This document shows, in pieces, positions 1 to 8,619 of a DNA stretch of 64,000 nucleotides; position 1 is the stretch's first letter, and each line of letters begins with the position of its first letter. The position numbers were made by a program, and so were the translations under genes. The stretch comes from Methylobacterium aquaticum (lineage in GTDB: Bacteria; Pseudomonadota; Alphaproteobacteria; Rhizobiales; Beijerinckiaceae), in contig NZ_CP043627.1 in assembly GCF_016804325.1 (NCBI RefSeq), forward strand, positions 62,001-126,000. The letters are read 5' to 3'. A model generated the notes under the pieces. The model searched no databases and was not told the DNA's origin. It saw only the letters and a list, made by a program, of their open reading frames with translations.

Positions 1-124
1 GGCCGGCCTCCGCCGGGGCGGCGGCTTCCCCTTGCCGCCCCCGGCGCCAGCGCCTAAGAGCGCGCGGCCCCGCACATCTCAAGCGCCGCGCCGACGCGCA
101 CGGCGCACCTGACAGGAGTTGCCC

Positions 125-838
125 ATGCGTCCCTCGAAGCGCGCCCCCGACGAGCTGCGCAAGGTCACGCTGGAGCGGGGCGTCTCGCGCTACGCCGAGG
201 GCTCCTGCCTCGTCACCTTCGGGGAGACCAAGGTGCTGTGCACCGCCTCGCTGGAGGAGCGCGGGCCGTCCTGGCTGCGCGGCTCCGGCAAGGGCTGGAT
301 CACCGCCGAGTACAGCATGCTGCCGCGTGCCACCCACGACCGCAACCGGCGCGAGGTCAATGCCGGCAAGCCGTCCGGGCGCACCCAGGAGATCCAGCGC
401 CTGATCGGCCGGTCCCTGCGCGCCGTGGTGAACCTGCCGGCGGTGGGCGAGCGCCAGATCGTGGTCGATTGCGACGTGCTCCAGGCCGATGGCGGCACCC
501 GCACGGCGGCGATCACCGGCGCCTGGGTGGCGTTGCACGAGTGCTTCACCTGGATGCGCGGCCGCTCGATCATCTCGGTCGATCCGATGCGCGACCACGT
601 CGCGGCGATCTCCTGCGGCATTCACAAGGGCACGCCCGTGCTCGACCTCGACTACGCCGAGGATTCCGGCGCCGAGACCGATGCCAACTTCGTCATCACC
701 GGCTCGGGCGGCATCGTCGAGGTGCAGGGCACGGCCGAGGTGAAGCCGTTCTCCGAGGAGGAGTTCCTGAGCCTCCTGCGGCTGGCCAAGACCGGCACCG
801 CCGCCCTGGTGGCGCTCCAGAAGCAGGCGATCGCCTGA
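125..838 (+). CDS. rph: Ribonuclease PH
   Basis: 237-residue phosphorolytic 3'-5' exoribonuclease that trims tRNA 3' ends using inorganic phosphate; cytoplasmic hexamer. The family signatures are present: [16 protein letters not shown] (residues 85-100) and the phosphate-binding GGTR (123-126) inside [16 protein letters not shown]. Length matches the family (about 238). ATG at 125 is preferred over the upstream in-frame TTG at 119, because GGAG at 115-118 sits 6 bases before the ATG but touches the TTG. The stop overlaps the rdgB start by one base, so the two are translationally coupled. Confidence 0.97.
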   Translation: MRPSKRAPDELRKVTLERGVSRYAEGSCLVTFGETKVLCTASLEERGPSWLRGSGKGWITAEYSMLPRATHDRNRREVNAGKPSGRTQEIQRLIGRSLRAVVNLPAVGERQIVVDCDVLQADGGTRTAAITGAWVALHECFTWMRGRSIISVDPMRDHVAAISCGIHKGTPVLDLDYAEDSGAETDANFVITGSGGIVEVQGTAEVKPFSEEEFLSLLRLAKTGTAALVALQKQAIA

Positions 839-1470
839 TGGCCCGGCTCCTCACCGGGCGGGTCGTGATCGCGACCCACAATGCCGGCAAGCTGCGCGAG
901 ATGCGCGAGCTGCTGGCGCCCTTCGGCGTCGAGGCCGTCTCGGCCGGCGAGCTGAACCTGCCGGAGCCGGACGAGACCGGCACGATGTTCTCGGAGAACG
1001 CCGCCATCAAGGCGCGGGCGGCGACCGAGGCCACCGGGCTGCCGGCCTTCGCGGACGATTCGGGGCTCTGCGTCGATGCCCTCGACGGGGCGCCCGGCCT
1101 GTTCTCGGCCCGCTGGTCCGGCGGCTCGAAGGATTTCTCGGGGGCGATGGCGCGCATCGAGCGGGAGCTGACGAGCCGCGGTGCCACCGACCGCCGCGCG
1201 CACTTCGTCTCGGCCCTGGTCCTGGCCTGGCCGGACGGGCACGAGGAGCTGTTCGAGGGGCGGGTGTTCGGCGAGCTGGTCTGGCCGCCCCGGGGCGACA
1301 AGGGCTTCGGCTACGACCCGATGTTCAAGCCGGACGAGAGCCCGCTCACCTTCGGCGAGCTGTCCTCGGAGGAGAAGCACGGCATCGACTGGGCGAAGCG
1401 CGAAGCCCTTTCGCACCGGGCCCGCGCCTTCCTGGCGCTGGAAGCCGCCTGCCTGCGCCGGCCGGACTGA
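838..1470 (+). CDS. rdgB: Non-canonical purine NTP pyrophosphatase, RdgB/HAM1 family
   Basis: 210-residue house-cleaning enzyme that hydrolyses dITP, ITP and XTP to monophosphates. The substrate-binding THNAGK (13-18), the FADDSGL motif with metal-binding acidic residues (about 73-79), GDKGFGYDP and the late [16 protein letters not shown] are all present. The start ATG shares its A with the TGA of rph (TGATG). rph-rdgB is a common pair in this order. The protein is complete and of normal length. Confidence 0.97.
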   Translation: MARLLTGRVVIATHNAGKLREMRELLAPFGVEAVSAGELNLPEPDETGTMFSENAAIKARAATEATGLPAFADDSGLCVDALDGAPGLFSARWSGGSKDFSGAMARIERELTSRGATDRRAHFVSALVLAWPDGHEELFEGRVFGELVWPPRGDKGFGYDPMFKPDESPLTFGELSSEEKHGIDWAKREALSHRARAFLALEAACLRRPD

Positions 1471-1590
1471 CATTGACACCCTCGATGCCGTCCCGGGGCT
1501 CGGCGAAGACGACACCCCGGGATCACATCGAGAGAAGTCGGCTCATGTGCCGGATCGATCGACGCGGCCGTTCTCGATAGGCCCTGAACG

Positions 1591-1666
1591 AAGGAGGCGC
1601 CCGCTCCGGGGGAGGGGCGCCTTGCCTTCTAGCGCGAGAAGGAGGCGGCCGGGCCGCCCCTTCTCG
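1591..1666. terminator. Two stem-loops between convergent rdgB and ohr
   Basis: Two inverted repeats lie between the converging genes: AAGGaGGCGCC...GGCGCCttgCCTT (1591-1627) and a nearly perfect 16-bp-arm hairpin CGAGAAGGaGGCGGCC/GGCCGCCcCTTCTCG (about 1635-1666). Neither has a clear T-run. Position and symmetry suggest a bidirectional transcription end; this is inference. Confidence 0.45.
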
Positions 1667-1679
1667 GGCCTGCGATGGA

Positions 1680-2105
1680 TCACGCGATGGTCAGGCCGAC
1701 ATCGACGTTGCCGCGGGTGGCGTTCGAGTACGGGCAGACCTGGTGGGCCTTCTCGACCAGCGTCTCGGCGGTCGCCTTGTCGAGGCCGGGCAGCGAGATG
1801 GTCAGGTCGGTGGTGATGCCGAAGCCGCCCTCGGAGCGCGGGCCGATGCCGACCTTGGCGGTCACGGTGGTGTCGGCCGGGACGGCGATCTTCTCCTGGC
1901 CGCCGACAAACTTCATCGCGCCGAGGAAGCAGGCGGCATAGCCGGCCGCGAAGAGCTGCTCGGGGTTGTTGCCGGCGCCGCCGGCGCCGCCGAGCTCCTT
2001 GGGGGTCGACAGCTTGACGTCGAGGCTGCCGTCCTGGGTCTGGGCGCGACCGTCGCGACCGCCATTCGCCGTGGCCTGGGTGGTGTACTTCACGTCGACG
2101 GACAT
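1680..2105 (-). CDS. ohr: Organic hydroperoxide resistance protein Ohr (OsmC superfamily)
   Basis: 141-residue thiol peroxidase that reduces organic and fatty-acid hydroperoxides, normally using lipoylated partners. Both catalytic cysteines are visible: C59 in YAACFLGAM and C124 in HQVCPYSNATRGN. The length is typical of Ohr rather than OsmC. It is divergently transcribed from an OhrR-type MarR regulator, the classical arrangement, with a palindromic candidate operator in the shared promoter. Confidence 0.95.
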   Translation of the reverse strand: MSVDVKYTTQATANGGRDGRAQTQDGSLDVKLSTPKELGGAGGAGNNPEQLFAAGYAACFLGAMKFVGGQEKIAVPADTTVTAKVGIGPRSEGGFGITTDLTISLPGLDKATAETLVEKAHQVCPYSNATRGNVDVGLTIA

Positions 2106-2165
2106 CGGGCTCTCCTCGGATCGGGCGGCCTCTCGTGCCGCGCCACGGTCATAGATCGAAATCTC

Positions 2166-2177
2166 ATTGCGCGCAAT
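2166..2177. promoter_or_regulatory. Candidate OhrR operator
   Basis: A perfect 12-bp palindrome ATTGCGCGCAAT lies in the 179-bp divergent ohr/ohrR promoter region, in locally AT-rich flanks. OhrR proteins are known to bind AT-rich dyads with ATTG/CAAT half-sites near the ohr promoter. The palindrome is seen directly; its assignment to OhrR is inference. Confidence 0.6.
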
Positions 2178-2284
2178 TTGTTTTTGAGCGCCGTTGCGGC
2201 TATGATCGTCACGGCCGCGGGCGCAGGATCTTCCTGGGGCTCACGGCCAGGCCCCGCGCGACGGAGCCCCTTGAGGAGCGGGAC

Positions 2285-2842
2285 ATGTCCGAGACCGACG
2301 CGCGCCGCGAAGCCGCCGCCCGGATTTCCGATGAGAACGGCAGCCGGGATGCCGGCCGGGACGATCTTGGCCGGGACGATCCTGGCCGGGTGGATGCCCT
2401 GCATCTGTCGAACCAGATCTGCTTTGCGGTCTATTCGGCGGCGCATGCCTTCAACCGGATCTACAAGCCGCTCCTCGACCGGATCGGCCTGACCTATCCG
2501 CAATACCTGGTGCTGCTCCTGCTCTGGGAGCAGGACGGGCAGACGATGAAGACCCTCGGGCAGCGCCTTTACCTCGATTCCGGTACCCTGACCCCGCTGC
2601 TTAAGCGCCTGGAGGCGGCGGGCCTGGTGACGCGGACCCGCGACGCGGAGGACGAGCGGCTCATGCGCATCGGCCTGACCGAGGCCGGCGCGTCCCTGCG
2701 CGAGAAGGCGACGCCGTTTCCCGACGAGATCGTCTGCGCCTCCGGCCGTCCGGCGGACCGTCTGATGGCCCTGCGCGACGAGATCCTGGCCCTGCGCGAC
2801 AGCCTGCATGCCTGTTCGGCCCCGGATCGCGGGGTGGCATGA
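2285..2842 (+). CDS. ohrR: MarR-family organic peroxide sensor/repressor OhrR
   Basis: 185-residue winged-helix repressor. The OhrR peroxide-sensing cysteine lies in LSNQICFAVYSA (C46), followed by the winged-helix region (LDSGTLTPLLKRLEAAGLVTR). The N-terminus carries about 36 extra residues compared with usual OhrR (about 150); this stretch is acidic and Arg-rich and contains a small duplication (AGRDDLGRDDPGR) from a repeated ggccgggacgatc. A later start could remove the extension. Divergent to ohr. It probably represses ohr and itself until C46 is oxidised. Confidence 0.9.
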   Translation: MSETDARREAAARISDENGSRDAGRDDLGRDDPGRVDALHLSNQICFAVYSAAHAFNRIYKPLLDRIGLTYPQYLVLLLLWEQDGQTMKTLGQRLYLDSGTLTPLLKRLEAAGLVTRTRDAEDERLMRIGLTEAGASLREKATPFPDEIVCASGRPADRLMALRDEILALRDSLHACSAPDRGVA

Positions 2843-2853
2843 GAATTTGCCTC

Positions 2854-3118
2854 AGAGCCTGTTTGAGCAGAGTGATTTGACAAAAACTGAGAAGAATTAG
2901 GAGATATCCTACCCTTCCACCTCATCCTGAGGTGTTGGCGATCAGAGATCGCACGCGATCGCAGATCGACCGACCTCGAAGGAGGGCTCCAGAAGCCTCG
3001 GCGATCCCTGGAGCCCTCCTTCGAGGCTCACTTCGTTCGCACCTCAGGATGAGGTTAGAGGGTAGGACGATCCCGCCCGCCTCAAGTCTTGAGTAGAAGT
3101 CCTGCTTAAACAGGCTCT
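2854..3118. repeat. Intergenic fold-back repeat, copy A (with terminal inverted repeats)
   Basis: 265-bp non-coding element bounded by inverted AGAGCCTGTTT...AAACAGGCTCT. Inside lies a long interrupted palindrome: CCTCATCCTGAGGTG and CTCGAAGGAGGGCTCCAG on the left arm are mirrored by CTGGAGCCCTCCTTCGAG and CACCTCAGGATGAGG on the right. Further copies are at 7590-7848 and 50901-51118, with a core-only copy at 41013-41283. It fills the gap between ohrR and the aldo-keto reductase. It resembles a non-autonomous MITE or palindromic repeat; no transposase is linked. Confidence 0.85.
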
Positions 3119-3281
3119 CAGGAGTTGACTCGGACGGACGGCTCGATAAGCCCTTTTGACCCTTCAACCGACAGTATCGTTCCGGGCTCCGCCGAGCGGC
3201 CCGGAACGACACTATGGGACGGGACCGTTTTCGCGCCATGACAGACCGGTGCCGCATGTCGCGGCGCGGCCGACGGCACCC

Positions 3282-4121
3282 CTACAGCATCGGCAGATTC
3301 CGCGGCTCCGGCCCGCGCGGGAAGGCCGCGTCGATCCGGGCGAGGTCGGCGTCGCTCAGGGCGAGGCTGCCCCCGCCTGCATTCTCGGCGGCATGGGCCG
3401 GGCTCGATGCCTTCGGGATCGCCAGGACGCCGTCGCCACGGGTGAGCGCCGCCAGCGCCACCTGCCGCGGCGTGGCGCCATGGCTCTGCGCGATCTCGGC
3501 CAGGACCCGGCCGCCCGGGGTCGCCGGCCCCGGGAAGCTGTCGTGGCCGAAGGGGCTGTAGGCCACCACCGCGACGCCGTGGCGCCGGCACCAGGGCAGG
3601 ACGGAATGCTCGATCGCCCGCTCCTCCAGGTGATAGAGCACCTGGTTGCAGGCGATGCGGTCGGGGCCCGCGACGGAGAGCGCCTCGTCGAGGTCGTCGG
3701 CGTCGAAGTTGCTGACGCCCCAGGACAGGATCTTGCCCGCCCGCACCAGGTCCTCGAAGGCCCGGAAGGTCTCGGCCAGCGGGTGCGGCCCGCGCCAGTG
3801 CAGCAGGTAGCAATCGAGCCGGTCGGTGCGCAGGCGCCGGAGCGAGCGCTCGCAGGCCTCGACCGTACCCCGGCGCGAGGCGTTGCCGGGCAGAACCTTC
3901 GAGACGAGAAAGACCTCGTCGCGCCGGTCGCCGATCGCCTCGGCGATCAGCGGCTCGGCCTCGCCGTACATCTCGGCGGTGTCGACGTGGCTCATGCCGA
4001 CATCGAGCCCGCGATTCAGGGCGGCGGCGGCCACGGTGGGCTCGCCCTCGTCGAGGTACCAGGTTCCCTGCCCGATCACCGGCACCGCGGGTCGGTTGCG
4101 TCCGAAGGGTTGCCGTCGCAT
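3282..4121 (-). CDS. Aldo/keto reductase
   Basis: 279-residue NAD(P)H-dependent carbonyl reductase of the AKR superfamily. The catalytic tetrad is complete: D47, Y52, K75 and H108 (in [17 protein letters not shown] and YLLHWRG). The family C-terminal cofactor region is represented by [11 protein letters not shown] at 4121 is preceded by AGGAG six bases upstream, so the longer open frame is not used. It is monocistronic and divergent from the metNIQ operon; its substrate cannot be told from sequence. Confidence 0.9.
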   Translation of the reverse strand: MRRQPFGRNRPAVPVIGQGTWYLDEGEPTVAAAALNRGLDVGMSHVDTAEMYGEAEPLIAEAIGDRRDEVFLVSKVLPGNASRRGTVEACERSLRRLRTDRLDCYLLHWRGPHPLAETFRAFEDLVRAGKILSWGVSNFDADDLDEALSVAGPDRIACNQVLYHLEERAIEHSVLPWCRRHGVAVVAYSPFGHDSFPGPATPGGRVLAEIAQSHGATPRQVALAALTRGDGVLAIPKASSPAHAAENAGGGSLALSDADLARIDAAFPRGPEPRNLPML

Positions 4122-4422
4122 CGCGCGCTCCTGCGATCTGTGCCGTCCTGGTCCGCGGGGCGCCCGGAGGGCAAGGGCAGATCGCGGAGAATGCACGGTT
4201 TTTTGCGATTCGTCCTCTGGTGGAGAGAGGATGGAGAGGCCGGAACCTGGAAACGGTGGGGAAAAACGATCTGCTCTCCTGCGCCGTTCTTCAAAAAGAA
4301 CATTCCGGTTGACAAAAAATCCGCATCCGGGTTTTTGTGCCGGCCAGACACCTGGATCAAGACACGCGTCGAAGGACCCCGATGACCGCTCCCGTCTCCC
4401 CGCCCGCCCGGACCCGCGCGCC
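4122..4422. other. Divergent intergenic region upstream of metNIQ
   Basis: About 300 bp between the aldo-keto reductase and metN. It is relatively A-rich at 4255-4325 and holds TTGACA (4309-4314), a possible -35 box, without a convincing -10. ATG at 4382 opens a 14-codon frame ([14 protein letters not shown], stop 4424-4426) whose stop overlaps the GTG start of metN. No SAM-II-type or SAM-I-type riboswitch could be recognised by eye. Confidence 0.4.
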
Positions 4423-5591
4423 GTGACGGCCCCCGTCCGCGTGCCGGTGCCGGCGGACCTGAGCGGCCGGCTCCGCGATCCCGATGCGCTCGTCCGGCTG
4501 GAGAGCGTGGCGAAGAGCTACACGGCGCGCCGCGGCGCCGGCGCCGTCACGGCGCTCGAGGATATCGACCTCTCGGTGTCGCGCGGCCGGGTGCTCGGCG
4601 TCATCGGCCGCTCGGGCGCCGGCAAGTCGACGCTGATCCGCCTGGTCAACGGGCTGGAGCGGCCGAGCCGCGGCCGGGTGATCGTGGCCGGCGCCGAGAT
4701 CTCGAGCCTGTCGGAGGCCGCGTTGCGGGCTGAGCGCCGCGGCATCGGCATGATCTTCCAGCATTTCAACCTGCTCTCGGCCCGCACGGCGGCCGGCAAC
4801 GTCGCGCTGCCCCTCGAAGTGGCGGGCACCGACAAGGCCGCGATCCGCGCCCGCGTCGCGGAACTCCTCGACCTCGTCGGGCTCGGTCCCCAGGCCGACC
4901 GCTACCCGGCCGAATTGTCGGGGGGCAGAAGCAGCGCGTCGGCATCGCCCGGGCGCTCGCCACCAACCCGAAGGTGCTGCTCTCCGACGAGGCAACCTCG
5001 GCCCTCGACCCCGAGACCACCCGCTCGATCCTCGACCTGCTCGGCCGGATCAACCGGGAGCTCGGCCTGACGATCCTGCTCATCACCCACGAGATGGCGG
5101 TGATCCGGGCGATCGCCCACGAGGTCGCGGTGCTCGATGGCGGGCGCATCGCCGAAAGCGGCGATGTCTTCGATGTTTTCACCCGGCCGCAAGCCGCGAT
5201 CACCCGCACCTTCCTCGACGAGGAGACCGGCCGCGCCCTGCCGCCGGCGCTCGCCGCGCGTCTCAGCCCCGGCCTGACGGCGGGGGAGGGGAAACAGGCG
5301 GTGCTCCGCATCACCTTCCGGGGGCCGCACGCCACCGATCCGGTGCTGGCCCAGCTCGCCCGCGACGCCGGCATCCCGGCCGGCATCCTCTCGGGCACCG
5401 TCGACGAGATCGCCGGCCGCCCCTTCGGCACCCTGGTGGTCGGGGTTCCGCCCGAGCCGGGGACCGTCGAGCGGACGCAGGCCTTCCTCGCCGCCCGCGG
5501 CCTCGACGTGGAGATGCTCGGCACCCTCGACCTCGCCGGCTGGCAGCAGACCGCCGCCCCCCGCGCTACGGACCCGCGTCATGTCGCCTGA
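4423..5591 (+). pseudogene. metN: Methionine ABC transporter ATP-binding protein MetN, frameshifted
   Basis: ATPase of the methionine importer. The first part reads through Walker A (GRSGAGKST, residues 62-70) to LSGG of the ABC signature. There a run of six G (4920-4925) is one short, so the expected [15 protein letters not shown] is lost and a wrong frame follows to 5070. From about 4930 the correct frame resumes with [12 protein letters not shown] (Walker B) and runs to 5591, including the C-terminal NIL substrate-sensing domain. The repaired length is about 389 residues, normal for MetN. The start is a GTG overlapping the stop of a 14-codon frame. Either a sequencing undercall or a true null mutation; the metI start overlaps its end. 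Confidence 0.88.
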
Positions 5592-6245
5592 ACTGATCCG
5601 CCTCCTCGTCCAGGCCACGATCGATACGCTGCAGATGGTGGCGGTGGCGGCCTCGCTCGGCACGCTGATCGGTCTGCCGCTCGGCGTGTTCCTGGCCACC
5701 AGCGGCCGCGGCGAGTTGCTGGCCGCGCCCTGGCTCAACCGGGTGCTCGGCCTCGTCGTCAACGCCACCCGCTCGACCCCGTTCATCATCCTGGTGGTGG
5801 CGATCATCCCGTTCACCCGGCTGATCGCCGGCACCTCGATCGGCACCAACGCCGCCACCGTGCCGCTCACCATCGCGGCGATCCCGTTCATCGCCCGCCT
5901 CGTCGAGGGCGCGGTGCGGGAGGTCGATGGCGGCCTCGTCGAGGCGGCCCGGGCCTTCGGGGCGAGCCCGTTGCAGATCGTCCTCAAGGTGCTGATCCCC
6001 GAGGCCCTGCCCGGCATCGTCCTCGGTCTCACCCTGGCGGTGGTATCGCTGATCGGCTTCTCGGCGATGGTCGGCGCCGTCGGCGGCGGGGGCTGGGCGA
6101 TCTCGGCATCCGCTACGGCTACCAGCGCTTCATGCCCGAGATGATGCTCGCCGTCGTGGTGGTGCTGATCGTCCTGGTGCAACTGGTCCAGACCCTCGGC
6201 GACCGGCTGGCGCGGCGCATGAACAAGCGCCTGCGCCACGGCTGA
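5581..6245 (+). pseudogene. metI: Methionine ABC transporter permease MetI, frameshifted
   Basis: Membrane permease of the MetNIQ importer. Frame one gives five hydrophobic helices and the EAA loop (EAARAFGASPLQIVLKVLIPEALPG). It then leaves frame at a run of five G (6088-6092), where the family has GAVGGGGLGDLGIRYGYQRF. Adding one G restores that sequence and the last helix, ending at TGA 6243-6245 (about 221 residues, the usual size). The unrepaired frame ends early at 6144. It overlaps metN by 11 bases. This is the second G-run deletion in the same operon. Confidence 0.88.
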
Positions 6246-6280
6246 TCCCGTTTTCCTTCTACCCTCGGAGCGTGAATTCG

Positions 6281-7060
6281 ATGCTGCGTACCCTCACCCT
6301 GGCGGTCCTCCTCGCCTCCGCCAGCCTGCCGGCGCTCGCCCAGACCCAGCGCCTGCGCGTCGGCGCTACGCCGGGCCCGCACGCCCAGATCCTGGAAGCG
6401 GTCAAGCCGATCGCCGCCAAGAAGGGCCTCGACCTCCAGGTGGTCGAGTTCTCGGACTACGTCGTGCCGAACGAGGCCCTGTCGTCGGGCGAGCTGGAGG
6501 CCAACTCGTTCCAGCACCAGCCCTATCTCGACAACCAGAAGGCCGATCGCGGCTACAAGATCGAGAGCGTCGGCCAGACGGTGAACTTCCCGATGGGCGT
6601 CTACTCGAAGCGCCACAAGAGCTTCGATGCGGTGCCGGCGGGCGGCACGGTGGCGATCCCCAACGACCCGACCAATGGCGGCCGCGCCCTGCTGCTGCTC
6701 CAGGACAAGGGGCTCCTGAAGCTGAAGCCGGGTGTCGGCTTCAAGCCGAGCGTCGCCGACATCACCGACAACCCGAAGCGCCTGCGCATCATCGAGGTCG
6801 ACGCGGCCCAGACCCCGCGCTCCCTCGACGACGTCGATGCGGCGGCGGTCAACACCAACTACGCCACCGCGGCCGGCCTCAAGCCCGGCGACGCGATCCT
6901 GAAGGAGGATCCCAAGGGGCCCTACGTCAACGTGATCGCGGTGCGCAGCGCCGACAAGGACAAGCCCTGGGTCAAGACCCTCGTCGAGTCCTACCGCTCG
7001 CCGGAGGTGAAGGCCTTCATCGAGAGCAAGTTCGGCGGCGCGGTGATCACCAGCTGGTGA
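6281..7060 (+). CDS. metQ: Methionine-binding protein MetQ (NlpA family)
   Basis: 259-residue periplasmic receptor delivering methionine to MetNI. It has a signal peptide (MLRTLTLAVLLASASLPALAQ) without a lipobox cysteine, and NlpA-family blocks VGATPGPHAQILE, ANSFQHQPYL, GVYSKRHKS, IPNDPTNGGRAL and NTNYATAAGL. ATG 6281 is chosen over the in-frame GTG at 6272 because GGAG ends at 6270. Unlike metN and metI it is intact. Third gene of the operon. Confidence 0.95.
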   Translation: MLRTLTLAVLLASASLPALAQTQRLRVGATPGPHAQILEAVKPIAAKKGLDLQVVEFSDYVVPNEALSSGELEANSFQHQPYLDNQKADRGYKIESVGQTVNFPMGVYSKRHKSFDAVPAGGTVAIPNDPTNGGRALLLLQDKGLLKLKPGVGFKPSVADITDNPKRLRIIEVDAAQTPRSLDDVDAAAVNTNYATAAGLKPGDAILKEDPKGPYVNVIAVRSADKDKPWVKTLVESYRSPEVKAFIESKFGGAVITSW

Positions 7061-7212
7061 GCCGGCCGGGTCCGGCCGGGAGGGATCAGCCTCCGGCCGG
7101 ACCCTTATCCACAGCGCGAACGCCGATTGCAGCGGAGCCATGAAACCAAACGCGGCCGTGCGCGTCTTCTCAGCACGGCCCGAGTGACGGGCTGCCCTTC
7201 TTGAGGTGCCCG

Positions 7213-7473
7213 ATGAAGATCCTGACTTCCTGCCTGGTCGCGGCCGTCCTCACCGCCGCCGCCGTTCCCGCCTTCGCCCAGGGCAACTCGCCCTACAACA
7301 ATTCGGGCTCGCAGGCCGGCGGTCCGCTCGGCGGCGTGCAGCGCGAGATGGGCGCCCCCGGTGGCGCGCCGGCCGTCGGTGCCGCCCCGCGCGCGACCAT
7401 GCAGCCGACCATGCGCAAGAAGCGCATGATGAAGCAGCGCCGCATGATGCACCGCCACCACCGCGCCCGCTGA
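7213..7473 (+). CDS. Small secreted protein with Met/Arg/His-rich tail
   Basis: 86-residue protein with a clear signal peptide (MKILTSCLVAAVLTAAAVPAFAQ) and a Gly/Pro/Ala-rich middle. Its last 24 residues are dominated by Met, Arg, Lys and His (MRKKRMMKQRRMMHRHHRAR). No family is recognised. The Met/His tail could bind metal (copper) or anionic surfaces, which is speculative. It stands alone and is followed by a good intrinsic terminator. Confidence 0.7.
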   Translation: MKILTSCLVAAVLTAAAVPAFAQGNSPYNNSGSQAGGPLGGVQREMGAPGGAPAVGAAPRATMQPTMRKKRMMKQRRMMHRHHRAR

Positions 7474-7500
7474 TCCGTACCAGACGGTTCGGCCCGTTTC

Positions 7501-7548
7501 GGCGCGTTCGTCGGACGACTCGATGTCGTCAGGCGGACGCGCCTTTTT
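7501..7548 (+). terminator. Rho-independent terminator after the small secreted protein
   Basis: Stem GGCGCGTtC...GgACGCGCC with an internal hairpin in the loop, followed directly by TTTTTG, 28 bases after the stop codon at 7471-7473. Confidence 0.7.
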
Positions 7549-7589
7549 GTTGGTTGCGCCTCCGGCCTTCTTCGCTCGACCTCATCCTG

Positions 7590-7848
7590 AGAGCCTGTTT
7601 GAGCGGATCGGTCTGACCGAAGCCGAAAGGGATCGTGAGATACCCTATCCTGCCACCTCATCCTGAGGTGTCGGTCGATCTTCGATCGACTGACCTCGAA
7701 GGAGGCTTCCAGAAGTCTCTGCGATCCCTGGAGCCCTCCTTCGAGGTCAGCCGATTTTCAATCGGCTAACACCTCAGGATGAGGTTAGAGGGCAAGATGA
7801 TCCCTCCTCTTTCAAATTTTCCATGGAAAATTCTGCTCAAACAGACTC
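7590..7848. repeat. Intergenic fold-back repeat, copy B
   Basis: About 259 bp, bounded by AGAGCCTGTTT and AAACAGACTC (one mismatch). The inner arms carry CCTCATCCTGAGGTGT and GACCTCGAAGGAGG, mirrored by CCTCCTTCGAGGTC and ACACCTCAGGATGAGG. Same family as 2854-3118. It separates the small secreted protein from the 70-residue gene on the other strand. Confidence 0.85.
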
Positions 7849-7918
7849 CGAGATGTGAGCGAGAGCGAGCCTCGAAGGTGAGAGGCACATGCCGCTCCCT
7901 TCCACCCAGAGCTGTCCT

Positions 7919-8131
7919 TCAGAATCCCCCCGTACGCCACAGCGCCACCCCCGCCGCCATCAGCCCGGCGAGCCAGAGGCCTGCAATGAGCGTCAGGGTG
8001 CGACGGCGGCCTGCGCTCGCCCGGTTGTCGTTGGCGGCGCGGCGCAGCCGGAGGGATGCGGCGTCGTAGCCGTGGGTGGCGGCCGCGATCGTGGCCGGGC
8101 GGGCGGGGGCGGTCTTGCGCAGGCTCGTCAT
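7919..8131 (-). CDS. Small membrane-anchored hypothetical protein
   Basis: 70 residues: a basic, Ala-rich N-terminal part with the RRAANDNR motif often seen in short Hyphomicrobiales proteins, then one predicted C-terminal membrane helix (LTLIAGLWLAGLMAAGVALW). No known domain and no strong ribosome-binding site. The composition and helix argue that it is a real gene, but this is uncertain. Confidence 0.5.
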   Translation of the reverse strand: MTSLRKTAPARPATIAAATHGYDAASLRLRRAANDNRASAGRRRTLTLIAGLWLAGLMAAGVALWRTGGF

Positions 8132-8263
8132 GGCGATTCGTGCTCGTCGGACGACGATAGCACGACGGTGAGGCGAGCGTGAGCGCCCGAACGCCGCAAG
8201 CCGGCAGCACGGCCAAGTTTCAGGCCAGGGTCTTGTCAGGCCAGGGTGTTTTCGGGTCGCACG

Positions 8264-8509
8264 TCAGACGGGCAGGTGAATCGGGCGCGCGACGCTCCGC
8301 GGCGCATGACCGTCGATCCAGTGCGGGCTGAGCACCGCGCCGTCCTCGGTGACGATCCAGGGCAGGATTTCGGGATCGTCGGCCGCTGCGGCCGCCGCGA
8401 GCGCGGCGCGCAGGGTCGGGAAGCGGCGTATCACACAGGGCCCCGGCGCGGCCTGGGTACCGTGCCACACCATCAGCGCGACCCGACGCTCCCTCTGCGG
8501 CTGCGGCAT
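8264..8509 (-). CDS. Hypothetical protein, 81 residues
   Basis: Short soluble protein with a regular alpha/beta look: VALMVWHGTQ, RRFPTLRAALAAAAA, ILPWIVTEDGAVLSPHWID. Its layout resembles small uncharacterised proteins of Methylobacterium, but no named domain is recognised. It lies upstream of nothing else on the same strand within 130 bases and downstream of the antiporter gene. Confidence 0.55.
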   Translation of the reverse strand: MPQPQRERRVALMVWHGTQAAPGPCVIRRFPTLRAALAAAAAADDPEILPWIVTEDGAVLSPHWIDGHAPRSVARPIHLPV

Positions 8510-8619
8510 CGTCCCACTCCTCTCGCGAACGGGAGGAGGATGGCGCAGCCGGGATCTCGAGATGCTGGCCGGATGATTGCGGTTCGGTCATGAAGCGGGG
8601 AAAATCATGATCCTCCGCT

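Noticed and set aside
4200-4420. SAM riboswitch upstream of metN
   Set aside because: No conserved pseudoknot or K-turn could be recognised by eye; a covariance-model search would settle it.
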